A stretch of DNA of 64,000 bases from Opitutia bacterium (GTDB lineage Bacteria; Verrucomicrobiota; Verrucomicrobiia; Opitutales; Opitutaceae). Below are positions 26,457 through 36,400 of this stretch, in pieces. The notes below the pieces were generated by a model. It did not search any database. It was given only the letters and a program-made list of their open reading frames with translations, and was not told the DNA's origin. The stretch spans positions 1 to 64,000 of the forward strand of contig JACPIT010000003.1 of assembly GCA_016187945.1 (NCBI GenBank). The letters run 5' to 3'. Made by a program: the position numbers and the translations under genes. The stretch's first letter is position 1; every line of letters begins with the position of its first letter.

Positions 26457-26813
26457 TCAAGCGGTGCGCAGAGCGGTAAGCGCGTCGCGCACGAGCGCGA
26501 ATTGCTGTTCGATCGCGGCTTGTTTCGCGGCGACTTCGGCGAGTTGTCCGGCTTTCGCGGCGGTCTCCAGTTCGAGCGCGATACGCGCGAGACCGGCGGC
26601 GCCGAAGTTTCCTGAGCTGCCTTTAATACTGTGCGCCGCGCGCGTGGCGGTGGGGACATCGCCCGCGGCGGTGGCATCTGCCAACTCTTTGAGCCGCAGC
26701 GGCGTGTCGTGCAGGAAAATGTCGATCAGCTCGGTGAGAAAGGCGCCACCGTCGTCCGGTGAGACGGCGCGTAGCGCGTCGATGGCCTCGGGGTTCAGAA
26801 TCGGCTCGGACAT
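26457..26813 (-). CDS. HPt (histidine phosphotransfer) domain protein
   Basis: A 118-residue stand-alone HPt domain: four helices with the phospho-accepting His in AAHSIKGSSGNFGAAGLARI, preceded by FLTELIDIFLHDTPLRLKEL. It would shuttle phosphate between a hybrid histidine kinase and a response regulator. Neither partner is adjacent; the only two-component genes in the window (61.3-63.5 kb) encode a classical, non-hybrid pair. It is tightly linked to the secreted DUF1573 gene, an odd pairing with no obvious functional link. Confidence 0.9.
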   Translation of the reverse strand: MSEPILNPEAIDALRAVSPDDGGAFLTELIDIFLHDTPLRLKELADATAAGDVPTATRAAHSIKGSSGNFGAAGLARIALELETAAKAGQLAEVAAKQAAIEQQFALVRDALTALRTA

Positions 26814-26966
26814 GGGGGGACCGCGTCATGCAACGCGACGCGCGACACGACGCAAGCCGGATGCCGAGGCGCCGCGCGTGTCACAAGCTCGCATCATGGA
26901 ATCCAGATACGTTGATAATCTACTTGCCGCGGCCGCGCGCGCCCTCTTTGTTCGCCGCTCAATTCT

Positions 26967-28187
<1,221 letters not shown>

Positions 28188-28207
28188 CCCCGAGACCACG
28201 TATCACC

Positions 28208-29641
28208 ATGGCCACTGCCACCGCTTCCGCTCCGGCGAAAAACGCCGACTTCCACGTCAAAGACATCTCCCTCGCCGAGTGGGGTCGTAAGGAGATTCAG
28301 ATCGCCGAGCACGAGATGCCCGGCCTGATGTCCGTGCGCAAAAAGTTCGGTCCGTCCAAGCCTCTCAAGGGCGTGCGCGTCACCGGCTCGTTGCACATGA
28401 CGATCCAGACCGCCGTCCTCATCGAGACGCTCGTCGAACTCGGCGCCACCGTGCGCTGGGCTTCGTGCAACATCTTCTCGACGCAGGACCACGCGGCTTC
28501 CGCGATCGCCGCGGCCGGCGTGCCGGTCTTTGCCTGGAAGGGCGAGACGCTCGAAGAATACTGGGATTGCACGCTCAAGGCCGTGTTGAACGGCGAGGGC
28601 AAAGGCCCGCAGCTCGTCGTCGATGACGGCGGCGACGTCACGCTGCTCATCCACAAGGGCTACCAGCTCGAACACGGCGACAAGTGGGTCGACTCCGCCT
28701 CCTCCTCGCACGAAGAGCAGGTCATCAAGAACCTCCTCAAGCGCGTCCACGCCCAGAACCCGCAGTGCTGGACCAACGTCGTGAAGGACTGGCGCGGCGT
28801 CTCGGAAGAGACGACCACCGGCGTCCACCGCCTCTACCAGATGCTCGAGAAGGGCCAGTTGCTCGTCCCGGCCATCAACGTCAACGACTCGGTCACGAAG
28901 TCGAAGTTCGACAACCTCTACGGCTGCCGCGAGTCGCTCGCCGACGGCCTCAAGCGCGCCACCGACGTCATGATCGCCGGCAAGGTCGCGTGCGTGTGCG
29001 GCTACGGTGACGTCGGCAAAGGCTCGGCGCACTCGCTCAAGGGCTTCGGCTGTCGCGTCGTTGTCACCGAGATCGATCCCATCAACGCCCTCCAGGCCGC
29101 GATGGAAGGCTTCGAGGTCAACACGATCGAGTCGACGCTCGGCACGGCCGACATCTACGTCACCACGACCGGCAACGTCGACATCATCACCCTCGAGCAC
29201 ATGCGCCAGATGAAGGACCAGGCGATCGTGTGCAACATCGGCCACTTCGATAACGAGATACAGGTCGACCGCCTCAACAAATCCGACGCGAAGCGCACGA
29301 ACATTAAGCCCCAATACGACATGTATACGTTCCCGAAGGGGAACAGCATCTACATGCTCGCCGAAGGCCGCCTCGTGAACCTCGGTTGCGCCACCGGCCA
29401 CCCGTCGTTCGTCATGTCGAACTCCTTCACCAACCAGACGCTCGCCCAACTCGATCTCTGGAAGAACAAGGACAGCTACAAGGTCGGCGTCTACCGCCTG
29501 CCGAAGCACCTCGACGAAGAAGTCGCCCGCCTGCACCTCGAGAAAATCGGCGCGAAGCTCACGAAGGTCTCGCCCGCGCAAGCCCAGTATCTCGGCGTGC
29601 CCGTCGAAGGCCCCTACAAGCCCGAGCACTACCGCTATTGA
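28208..29641 (+). CDS. ahcY: Adenosylhomocysteinase
   Basis: Splits S-adenosylhomocysteine into adenosine and homocysteine with bound NAD, completing the methyl cycle begun by metK. The protein has 477 residues, a common bacterial length with the usual ~40-residue insert (near [20 protein letters not shown]). Motifs are [33 protein letters not shown], the NAD-binding [15 protein letters not shown] and the C-terminal Lys-Tyr tail PYKPEHYRY. The ATG at 28208 follows a 20-base gap after metK; the frame extends upstream into metK but that part is not conserved. A strong terminator lies 88 bases after the stop. Confidence 0.97.
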   Translation: MATATASAPAKNADFHVKDISLAEWGRKEIQIAEHEMPGLMSVRKKFGPSKPLKGVRVTGSLHMTIQTAVLIETLVELGATVRWASCNIFSTQDHAASAIAAAGVPVFAWKGETLEEYWDCTLKAVLNGEGKGPQLVVDDGGDVTLLIHKGYQLEHGDKWVDSASSSHEEQVIKNLLKRVHAQNPQCWTNVVKDWRGVSEETTTGVHRLYQMLEKGQLLVPAINVNDSVTKSKFDNLYGCRESLADGLKRATDVMIAGKVACVCGYGDVGKGSAHSLKGFGCRVVVTEIDPINALQAAMEGFEVNTIESTLGTADIYVTTTGNVDIITLEHMRQMKDQAIVCNIGHFDNEIQVDRLNKSDAKRTNIKPQYDMYTFPKGNSIYMLAEGRLVNLGCATGHPSFVMSNSFTNQTLAQLDLWKNKDSYKVGVYRLPKHLDEEVARLHLEKIGAKLTKVSPAQAQYLGVPVEGPYKPEHYRY

Positions 29642-29728
29642 ACCGGACGCCGGTTCAACAGCGCCCCGCCGAAGCCATGGCGAAGGCGGGCCGCACCGAG
29701 TGAAGATCTCACCGACCACTTAACTTCA

Positions 29729-29763
29729 ACGCCGCGGAGCAATCCGCGGCGTTTTTCGTTTTT
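29729..29763 (+). terminator. Intrinsic terminator of metK-ahcY
   Basis: ACGCCGCGGA, loop GCAA, TCCGCGGCGT, then TTTTCGTTTTT: a perfect 10-bp stem with a stable tetraloop and a long T-run, 88 bases after the ahcY stop. Confidence 0.95.
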
Positions 29764-29774
29764 ACCTGCTTTCA

Positions 29775-29854
29775 TGGAGGGCCGAGCTCCCGCGAGGCCG
29801 AGCACGCGCAAGCGCGGCCTCACATCCGCGGCCTCGCGGGAGCTCGGCCCTCCA
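29775..29854. repeat. Palindrome, TGGAGGGCCGAGCTCCCGCG family
   Basis: TGGAGGGCCGAGCTCCCGCG followed by AGGCCG pairs with CGGCCT then CGCGGGAGCTCGGCCCTCCA, a perfect 26-bp inverted repeat with a spacer. The GGAGGGCC outer word recurs in the palindrome at 23881-23955. Confidence 0.8.
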
Positions 29855-29931
29855 AATCGGTCCTCCGTCTTCCGTTCTCTGCTCGCCTTCTCGCCCGCCA
29901 CCGTGCACCGCGACGAGTGAGGCGCGCTTGC

Positions 29932-30005
29932 GGTAGGAGGGGCTTTATGCCCCGACGTTGCGCGCCCGAACGCGAATTGAACGTCGGGGCATTAAGCTCC
30001 TCCCA
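29932..30005. repeat. REP-like palindrome, GGTAGGAGGGGCTTTATGCC type
   Basis: The left arm GGTAGGAGGGGCTTTATGCC continues CCGACGTT. The right arm reads, in reverse complement, GTGGGAGGAGCTTAATGCCC then CGACGTT. It is a relative of the TGTAGGAGCGGCTTTACGCC family with a changed stem. Confidence 0.75.
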
Positions 30006-30073
30006 CCAGCCCCCCACGCTCACTCCGCGCAGCCGCGCTCGTCAGCGCGCGGTTGATCATCCAACCTCCCGCC

Positions 30074-30754
30074 ATGCCGTCCCACCGCTGGATCACTTTC
30101 GATTGCTTTGGCACACTCGTCGACTGGCACACAGGCTTCGCGAACATCCTGCGCCCGCTCGCCGGCGAACGTGTCGCCGAACTCATCTCGGCCTATCACC
30201 GCTACGAGCGTCCGCTCGAGCAGGAGCGTCCGCACCGCCTCTACGCTGACGTGCTCCGCGAAGGCGTCGCTCGCGCCGCACGCGAGATCGGACTCGCGGT
30301 TGCGCCCGCGGCGCTCGATGCGTTGCCCGCCAACTGGGGCACGCAGCCGGTCTTCGCCGACGTCGAGCCCACGCTCGCCGAGTTGCGCGCCGCCGGTTGG
30401 AAAATCGCCGTGCTCACGAATTGCGACCGCGCGCTCTTCGCGCAAACGCAGCGTGGTTTCCGCCAGCCGTTCGACCTCGTTGTCACCGCCGAAGACGTGA
30501 AGGACTACAAGCCCTCGCTCGCGCACTTCCGGCACTTCTGGCGCATGAGCGGCGTCGAGCGCGACAACTGGATTCACGCCGCGTGCAGCTTCTACCACGA
30601 CATCGGTCCGGCGCGCGAAATGAGCATCGCGCGCATCTGGGTCGATCGCGACCGCACGGGCGAAGATCCCGCCGCGGCGACACTGCGAATCGAGAATCTT
30701 GCCGCCTTGCCCGCCGCCGTTTCTTCCCTGAACGCCGGTTCCTCTGCCCGTTAA
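30074..30754 (+). CDS. HAD-superfamily hydrolase (2-haloacid dehalogenase-like)
   Basis: A 226-residue cytosolic protein. HAD motif I is ITFDCFGTLVDW (nucleophile Asp in FDCFGT), motif II is AVLTNCDRAL, motif III Lys is in AEDVKDYKPSLAHF, and motif IV is at the AACSFYHDIGPAREMSI position. The motif I wording FDCFGTLVDW and the small cap domain are closest to type II 2-haloacid dehalogenases and their sugar/nucleotide phosphatase relatives. The true substrate is not known. I chose the ATG at 30074; a TTG at 30053 is also in frame. Confidence 0.85.
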   Translation: MPSHRWITFDCFGTLVDWHTGFANILRPLAGERVAELISAYHRYERPLEQERPHRLYADVLREGVARAAREIGLAVAPAALDALPANWGTQPVFADVEPTLAELRAAGWKIAVLTNCDRALFAQTQRGFRQPFDLVVTAEDVKDYKPSLAHFRHFWRMSGVERDNWIHAACSFYHDIGPAREMSIARIWVDRDRTGEDPAAATLRIENLAALPAAVSSLNAGSSAR

Positions 30755-30898
30755 AAGAAGCGCGATGCGTGAGTAGGGCCAATCTCCGACTGGCCGGAGG
30801 CGACGCGCGCCAACTCTGGCGCAGCCGAACGCCATCCCGCGCTCAAAGCCGAGCCGAACGCGAGTTGCCAAACGCGCTCGATCTCGGATCGTCGCCTC

Positions 30899-32353
30899 AT
30901 GCCCGCCACGCTCGACGCCGTCATCGTCGGTTCCGGACCGAATGGGCTGACCGCCGCCGCTGTGCTTGCGCGCGCCGGCTGGTCGGTGCGCGTGATCGAG
31001 GCGGCGGACGAGATCGGCGGCGGCTGCCGCACCGCCACGCTCACGCTGCCCGGTTTCGTGCACGACGTGTGCGCGGCCGTCCACCCGACGGCGCAGCTCT
31101 CGCCGGCTTTCCGCGAACTCGATCTCGCGGCACACGGCGTGGAGTGGGTGAGCGGTCCGGTCGCGCTCGCGCATCCGCTGCCGGGTGGCGACGCGGCGCT
31201 GCTGTTCAACTCGCTCGAAGAAACCGCGCACGCGCTGGACGAAGACGGCGCCGCGTGGCGTTCGCTTATGGAGCCGTTGCTCGACGATCGGTTGCTCGAC
31301 TCGCTTTTGCGGCCGCAATGGCAGGGACTCACCGACGCGGCGCTCCCGAAAATGCAATTCGGTCTCGCGGCGCTGCGCTCGGCGGAGGGTTACGCTTGCG
31401 CGAAGTTCCGATCGGCGCGCGCGCGAGCGTTGTTCGCCGGCTGCTCGGCGCATTCCTCGTTGCCGTTGTCGGCTCGCGGCTCGGCATCGTTCGGTCTCGT
31501 GCTCGCGCTTGCGGCGCACCGCGTCGGCTGGCCGATCGCGCGCGGCGGCTCGGCGCGGATCGTCGAGGCGCTCGCACGCATCATTCGCTCGCACGGCGGC
31601 ACGGTCGAAACCGGCCAACGCGTGCGCTTGCTGCGCGAGTTGCCGGCGTCGCGCGTTGTGTTGTTCGACGTGAATCCCGCACAGGTCGCCGCGATTGCGG
31701 CGGGCGAGTTGCCCCGGCGCTACGCGGAGCGGCTGCGCCGCTTTCGCCACGGTCCGGGCGTCTGCAAGGTCGATTGGGCGCTGAGCGCGCCGATCCCGTG
31801 GCGCGCCGCCGCGTGTGCGCGCGCCGGCACCGTGCACGTCGGTGGCACACTCGAGGAGATCGCGCGCAGCGAGCGCGCGGTGGCCGACGGCTGCGTATCG
31901 GACGCGCCGTTCGTGCTCGCCGGACAACCCACCGCATGGGACGCGACGCGCGCGCCGGCCGGCCAGCATGTCGCGTGGGCCTACTGTCACGTCCCGAACG
32001 GCTGCACGCTCGACCTGACCGAACGCATCGAGGCGCAGATCGAGCGTTTCGCGTCGGGTTTCCGCGACGTGATCCTCGCTCGGCACACGATGAGCGCGCC
32101 CGCGCTCGAGGCGCACAATGCCGCCATGATTGGAGGCGACATTGGCGGCGGTGCGAACGATCTGCTCAATTTTCTCTTTCGGCCCAGCATCCGCTGGAAT
32201 CCCTACGCGACGCCGAATTCGCGGCTGTTCATTTGCTCGAGTTCAACGCCGCCCGGCGGCGGCGTGCACGGCATGTGCGGCTATCTCGCGGCGCGAGCGG
32301 TATTGCGGCGACACGGGGACCGCGCGGCACGCGCATCGTCGCTCGTGTTGTAG
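30899..32353 (+). CDS. FAD-dependent oxidoreductase, phytoene desaturase (CrtI)-like
   Basis: A 484-residue flavoprotein. The N-terminal dinucleotide fold is clear (VIVGSGPNGLTAAAVLARAG...VIEAADEIGGGCRT). A C-terminal FAD-binding segment sits at STPPGGGVHGMCGYLAARAV. Overall it looks like the CrtI/PYROXD2-type NAD(P)/FAD-dependent oxidoreductase group rather than a true carotenoid enzyme; no carotenoid genes are nearby. Alanine- and arginine-rich composition is as elsewhere in the window. It stands alone between the HAD gene and a block of REP-like palindromes. Substrate unknown. Confidence 0.85.
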   Translation: MPATLDAVIVGSGPNGLTAAAVLARAGWSVRVIEAADEIGGGCRTATLTLPGFVHDVCAAVHPTAQLSPAFRELDLAAHGVEWVSGPVALAHPLPGGDAALLFNSLEETAHALDEDGAAWRSLMEPLLDDRLLDSLLRPQWQGLTDAALPKMQFGLAALRSAEGYACAKFRSARARALFAGCSAHSSLPLSARGSASFGLVLALAAHRVGWPIARGGSARIVEALARIIRSHGGTVETGQRVRLLRELPASRVVLFDVNPAQVAAIAAGELPRRYAERLRRFRHGPGVCKVDWALSAPIPWRAAACARAGTVHVGGTLEEIARSERAVADGCVSDAPFVLAGQPTAWDATRAPAGQHVAWAYCHVPNGCTLDLTERIEAQIERFASGFRDVILARHTMSAPALEAHNAAMIGGDIGGGANDLLNFLFRPSIRWNPYATPNSRLFICSSSTPPGGGVHGMCGYLAARAVLRRHGDRAARASSLVL

Positions 32354-32424
32354 GAGCGGCTTTACGCCGCGATACGAGCGCGGCATGCGCTCCGAACCAA
32401 TCGCGGCGTAAAGCCGCTCCTACA
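32349..32424. repeat. REP-like palindrome, TGTAGGAGCGGCTTTACGCC type
   Basis: TGTAGGAGCGGCTTTACGCC then GCGA pairs exactly with TCGC then GGCGTAAAGCCGCTCCTACA. Each arm also forms its own GCGGC-TTTAC-GCCGC hairpin. Further copies are at 37912-37992, 50161-50250 and 58502-58577. It overlaps the last bases of the CrtI-like gene (TTGTAG stop). Confidence 0.9.
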
Positions 32425-32446
32425 GTTCACGCGAGCGTGGGCTTCG

Positions 32447-32509
32447 GGTAGTGCGGTGCTTCAGCCCGCACCGGAGAATTTTCGGCGCGGGCTGAAGCAC
32501 CGCGCTACC
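32447..32509. repeat. Palindrome, GGTAGTGCGGTGCTTCAGCC type
   Basis: GGTAGTGCGGTGCTTCAGCC then CGCA pairs with GCGCG then GGCTGAAGCACCGCGCTACC. Copies of the same family occur at 38017-38076 and 50085-50145, each time beside a TGTAGGAGC element. Confidence 0.85.
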
Positions 32510-32515
32510 GATCGA

Positions 32516-33331
32516 TCACCGCGCGATCAAATCATAGTGCCCGCGCGTGCGCACGAGGCGTAGCGGCGCACCGAATAATTTTGAGAGCGACGCCGAATTG
32601 AGCACGCGGCGCGGCGTGCCGTCCGCGACGATCCGTCCGTCGCGCATCAGCAGCACGCGCTCGATCTCCGGCACGAGGTCGGCGACGTTGTGCGTGACGA
32701 GCACGACGCTCTTGCGCCGGCGGCAGAGCGTTCGCAGCACGCGACGGAACTCGAGCACCGCGGCGGGATCGAGGCTGGTGGTCGGTTCGTCGAGCAACAG
32801 CGCCGCCGGATCGTGCACGAGCGCGCGGCCGATGAAGCAGCGGCGTTGTTCGCCGGAGGACATTTCCTTGAGCGCGCGGGCGGCGAGGTGCGTCACGCCG
32901 AGGAAACGCATCACGACGCGCGCGCGTCGGCGCTGGGCTGGCGTCGGCCGCATGTGCGGCCAGAGGCCGATGCTGTCGAAGAAACCGGAGAGCACGAGCT
33001 CAAGACCCGCGACGGAGCGCTCGGTGATTTCGTGCGAGAGTTTCTGGAGCTGATCGAGCGCGACGAGGCCGAGCGTTTTACGGAAATCGGTGATGTCGGC
33101 GAATTCCTCGCCGAGGAGTTGGAAGCGATAGCCCGGCGTGTCCGTGATCGGGTAGAGTTCGCGCGTGAGCGTCTTGATCAGCGTGGATTTGCCGCAGCCG
33201 TTGGGGCCGAGAATGGCGACGTGTTCGCCGGCGCGAAGTTGAAGATCGAGTCCGTGCAACGCGCGTCGCTCGCCGCGAAAAACGGTGAGCTGGCGAAAAT
33301 CGAAGAGCAGCGGTGCGGCGGCGCGCGGCAT
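32516..33331 (-). CDS. ABC transporter ATP-binding protein
   Basis: A 271-residue ATPase. Walker A is ILGPNGCGKSTLIKTL, the ABC signature is degenerate (LKEMSSGEQRRCFIGRALVH), Walker B is ALLLDEPTTSLDP, and the switch His is in SVVLVTHNVADL. No permease is next to it. The sequence resembles stand-alone ATPases of the ModF/YlmA-like group (iron- or molybdate-type), but I cannot assign a substrate. I chose the ATG at 33331 (MPRAAAPLLFDFRQL); the frame extends upstream in Arg/Pro-rich sequence antisense to the protease gene start. Confidence 0.88.
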   Translation of the reverse strand: MPRAAAPLLFDFRQLTVFRGERRALHGLDLQLRAGEHVAILGPNGCGKSTLIKTLTRELYPITDTPGYRFQLLGEEFADITDFRKTLGLVALDQLQKLSHEITERSVAGLELVLSGFFDSIGLWPHMRPTPAQRRRARVVMRFLGVTHLAARALKEMSSGEQRRCFIGRALVHDPAALLLDEPTTSLDPAAVLEFRRVLRTLCRRRKSVVLVTHNVADLVPEIERVLLMRDGRIVADGTPRRVLNSASLSKLFGAPLRLVRTRGHYDLIAR

Positions 33332-33468
33332 GGGAGCGACAAAGTGAGCAGCTTCGCGTGGCTCGCCAAGCTCGGGATGCGTGTCGATGTGCGCGCGGGG
33401 GGTGTGCCGAGAATCCCCCTTTACCTCGGTGCGGCGCGGCTCAGAGTCACGCCCGGTCACTCTCGCTG

Positions 33469-36400
33469 ATGAAATTGCGCCCTTCTCTCGTCGCCGTCGC
33501 CGCGGCGGCGCTCTTGTGGATCGCGTATCGATCCGCCGTGTCGCCGGCGGTTGCGCGTCACGTCGCCGAGGGGCGCATGCCGATGCCCGCTCCGAGCGCT
33601 CCGATGGGGGAGCCTGCGGCGGTGGCGGCGGAGTCGAAGCCTGCGGTGCTCGCCGCGAGTGGGCGCGCGATCGTCGGCGCGGAGTGGGCGAGCGCGACGG
33701 CGCCGGAGTTCGCGGCATTTCGGACTTGGGCGGAAAATTATCTGCATGCGCCGGCGGACGCGCGCGGGCGTTTGCTCGACGACGGCCGACGACTGGCGCT
33801 CGCCCGGCGTGCCGTGTTGGCGAAGCTGATCCGGCAGGATCCGCGCGTCGCGCTCGCGGCGGCGGTGCCGATGGTCGTGCGCCAGCAATTGCCGGCGGAG
33901 ATCGTCGATCTGCTCGAAGCGCGTGTGTCGGGCGTCGGCGACTTGGCGCTCAATGCCATAACCCCGGCGCCCGGTGAAAAAAAGGTGGCCGAGCCGCTGT
34001 TCCGCGCGACGGTGCTGCAAGGGCGCGAGTATCGCGCGTTCGTTTACGGGCGCCGCGCCGAGCAGGCGACGGTGCATTCGACGTCGATGGTCGGCATCGC
34101 CGTCGACGGCGATCTGGCGGTGAGCGAGGCGCCGTTGCGCGTGCTCGAATCGGGCGAAGTTGCCGGCACTCGGCCGATCGAGCGCGCTTGCCCCTATTGC
34201 ACCGGGTTTCCGATCGATGCCGCCGCGAGCGCGCCGCTGAATACGGGCGGCCCGATCGCGGTCGAGTATGCGGGCAAAGTGCAGTTGCTCGACAACGTCT
34301 CGCACCTGCGTCGGCTCGAGGCCGATCTGGTCGCGGCCGAGCAAGTCAACGCCGCCGACGGTTTGCCGGGCACGAGCGGCGTCACTGGACGTCCGAGCCA
34401 GAGTTGGACGCACGGCACGAAGAAGGTGTTGATCATCCGCGTGGATTTCGACGACCCGGGGTTCCAGGGCGTGCCGACTTATCCGAACAGCGGCGCGGCG
34501 TTGACCGACGACTACATCGTGAACGTCTTCACCGGGACGAACGGCATCTGCGATTTCTACACGCAGTCGAGCTTCGGCAAGACGGCGCTGCAGATCGCGG
34601 CGACGAGCGGCGGCGATTCCGTGGACGTGACGGATGTGCTGCGCATGCCGCAAACCGCGGCGTATTATGCGACGAGCGGTTTGAACACGACGCTGCACGA
34701 TGACGCACGCGCGAAGGCGCAAGCGGCCGGAGTGAACGTCGCGGGCTACGACCGCGTCGGCGTCGTTTTCCGGTTTCTCGGCACGTCCGTCATTCCGGGC
34801 TCGCAGATCACCTACGCTGGCCTCGGCAACATCGAGGGCTCGAATTTCTGGGTGAACGGCTACTTCGACTTCCGCGTCGTCGCGCACGAGATCGGCCACA
34901 ACTACGGCCTCTATCACTCGAATCTCTGGCAGGTCACCGACGGCAATCCGGTTTCCGCCAGCGGCACGTCGACGGAATACGGCGACATCTTCGACACGAT
35001 GGGCATCAACGGCGACAGCACGCTCGATTTCAACCCGTGGCACAAAAGCGTGCTGCTATGGCTGCCCGACACCGCGGTCTCGACCATCGCCGCGCCCGGC
35101 ACGTATCGCGTGTATCGCTTCGACGCCGCGGCCGCCGACCTAGCCAACGCCCGCGCGCTGAAAATCGTCCGCGACGCGACGCGCGACTACTGGATCGGTT
35201 ACCGTCGCGCCACAAGCAACACGAGTCTCGACGGCGGCGCCTACATCCTCTGGGGCTACAACTCCAATCAGCAAAGCAACCTCCTCGATCTGACGACACC
35301 CGGCACGAGCGCGAGCGACGCCGGCCTCGCGATCGGCGCGACGCTCAACGACACCGCACGCGGCATCACGATCAAACCGCTCGCGCAGGGCGGCAGCGGT
35401 GCTGAGGAATACCTCGATGTGCAGATCGGTCTCACGCCTCTCGTGCAGTGGTCCGCGACCAGTCTGATTGTCGATGAGACCACGGGTAGTGCGACGCTGA
35501 CAGTGATGCGCACGCGCAACTCGTCCGGCGCGCTCTCGGTCGATTACGCGACGGCATCCGGCACAGCGACGAGCGGCACCGACTTCACCGCGACCAGTGG
35601 CACGCTGACGTGGAGCGACGGCGACACGTCGAGCCGCACGATCACGGTGCCGATCACGGTCGACGCGGTGACCGAGACGACGGGCGAGACGTTCACGGTG
35701 ACGCTCACGAATCCGGTCGGCGCCACGTTGGATGACGCGACCGGCGCGACGGTGACGATCCTCGATCCCGGTGTGCGCGACCCGAGTTTCACGTCCGACT
35801 TCATCAACAACGCGGTGGAAAAAGTCCTGCCGTTGCCCGACGGGAGTTTCGTGCTCGGCGGCTATTTCTCCTCGGTGCAGGACGCGGACTTCAACAACTA
35901 CGCGCGCACCGGCCTGACGAAAATCGGCGCCACCGGCACGCTCGACGCGACGTTTGCCGCCGATGGCGGCACGACCGGAACGCCGGTCTACGACCTCGCG
36001 CTTCAGCCGGACGGAAAGATCGTCGCGGTCGGCGCGTTCACCGCGATGCACGGCACGGCGCGCAATCGCATCGCGCGGCTGAACTCCGACGGCTCGCTCG
36101 ACACGAGCTTCGATCCCGGCACCGGTGCGAACGGCACGATCTACGCCGTGCTAATCCAGCCCGACAACAAGATCATCATCGGCGGCACGTTCACGACGTT
36201 CAATGGCACCGCGCGTGAATATCTCGCGCGGCTCAACGCCGATGGCTCGCTCGATACGTCGTTCGTCGGACCGGATTTTCAAGGGTCGAGCGGCTGGCGC
36301 CTCGAGTCGCTCGCGATGCAGGCGGACGGGAAAATCATCGCCGGTGGCCAGTGCTACCTCAGCGCTTCCCAGCCGTTCAAGGCAGGGCTCTGCCGGCTGA

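Larger units (their letters stand above)
29642..30073. other. Intergenic stretch with terminator and two palindromes
   Basis: This 432-base gap holds the metK-ahcY terminator (29729-29763) and two large palindromes (29775-29854 and 29932-30005). I see no gene; the open frames over it run through the repeats. Confidence 0.65.

Noticed and set aside
26814-26966. Possible SAM-responsive riboswitch before metK
   Set aside because: I could not find the conserved core or pairing of any SAM riboswitch class that I know; the gap shows only a GATAAT that might be a -10 element.
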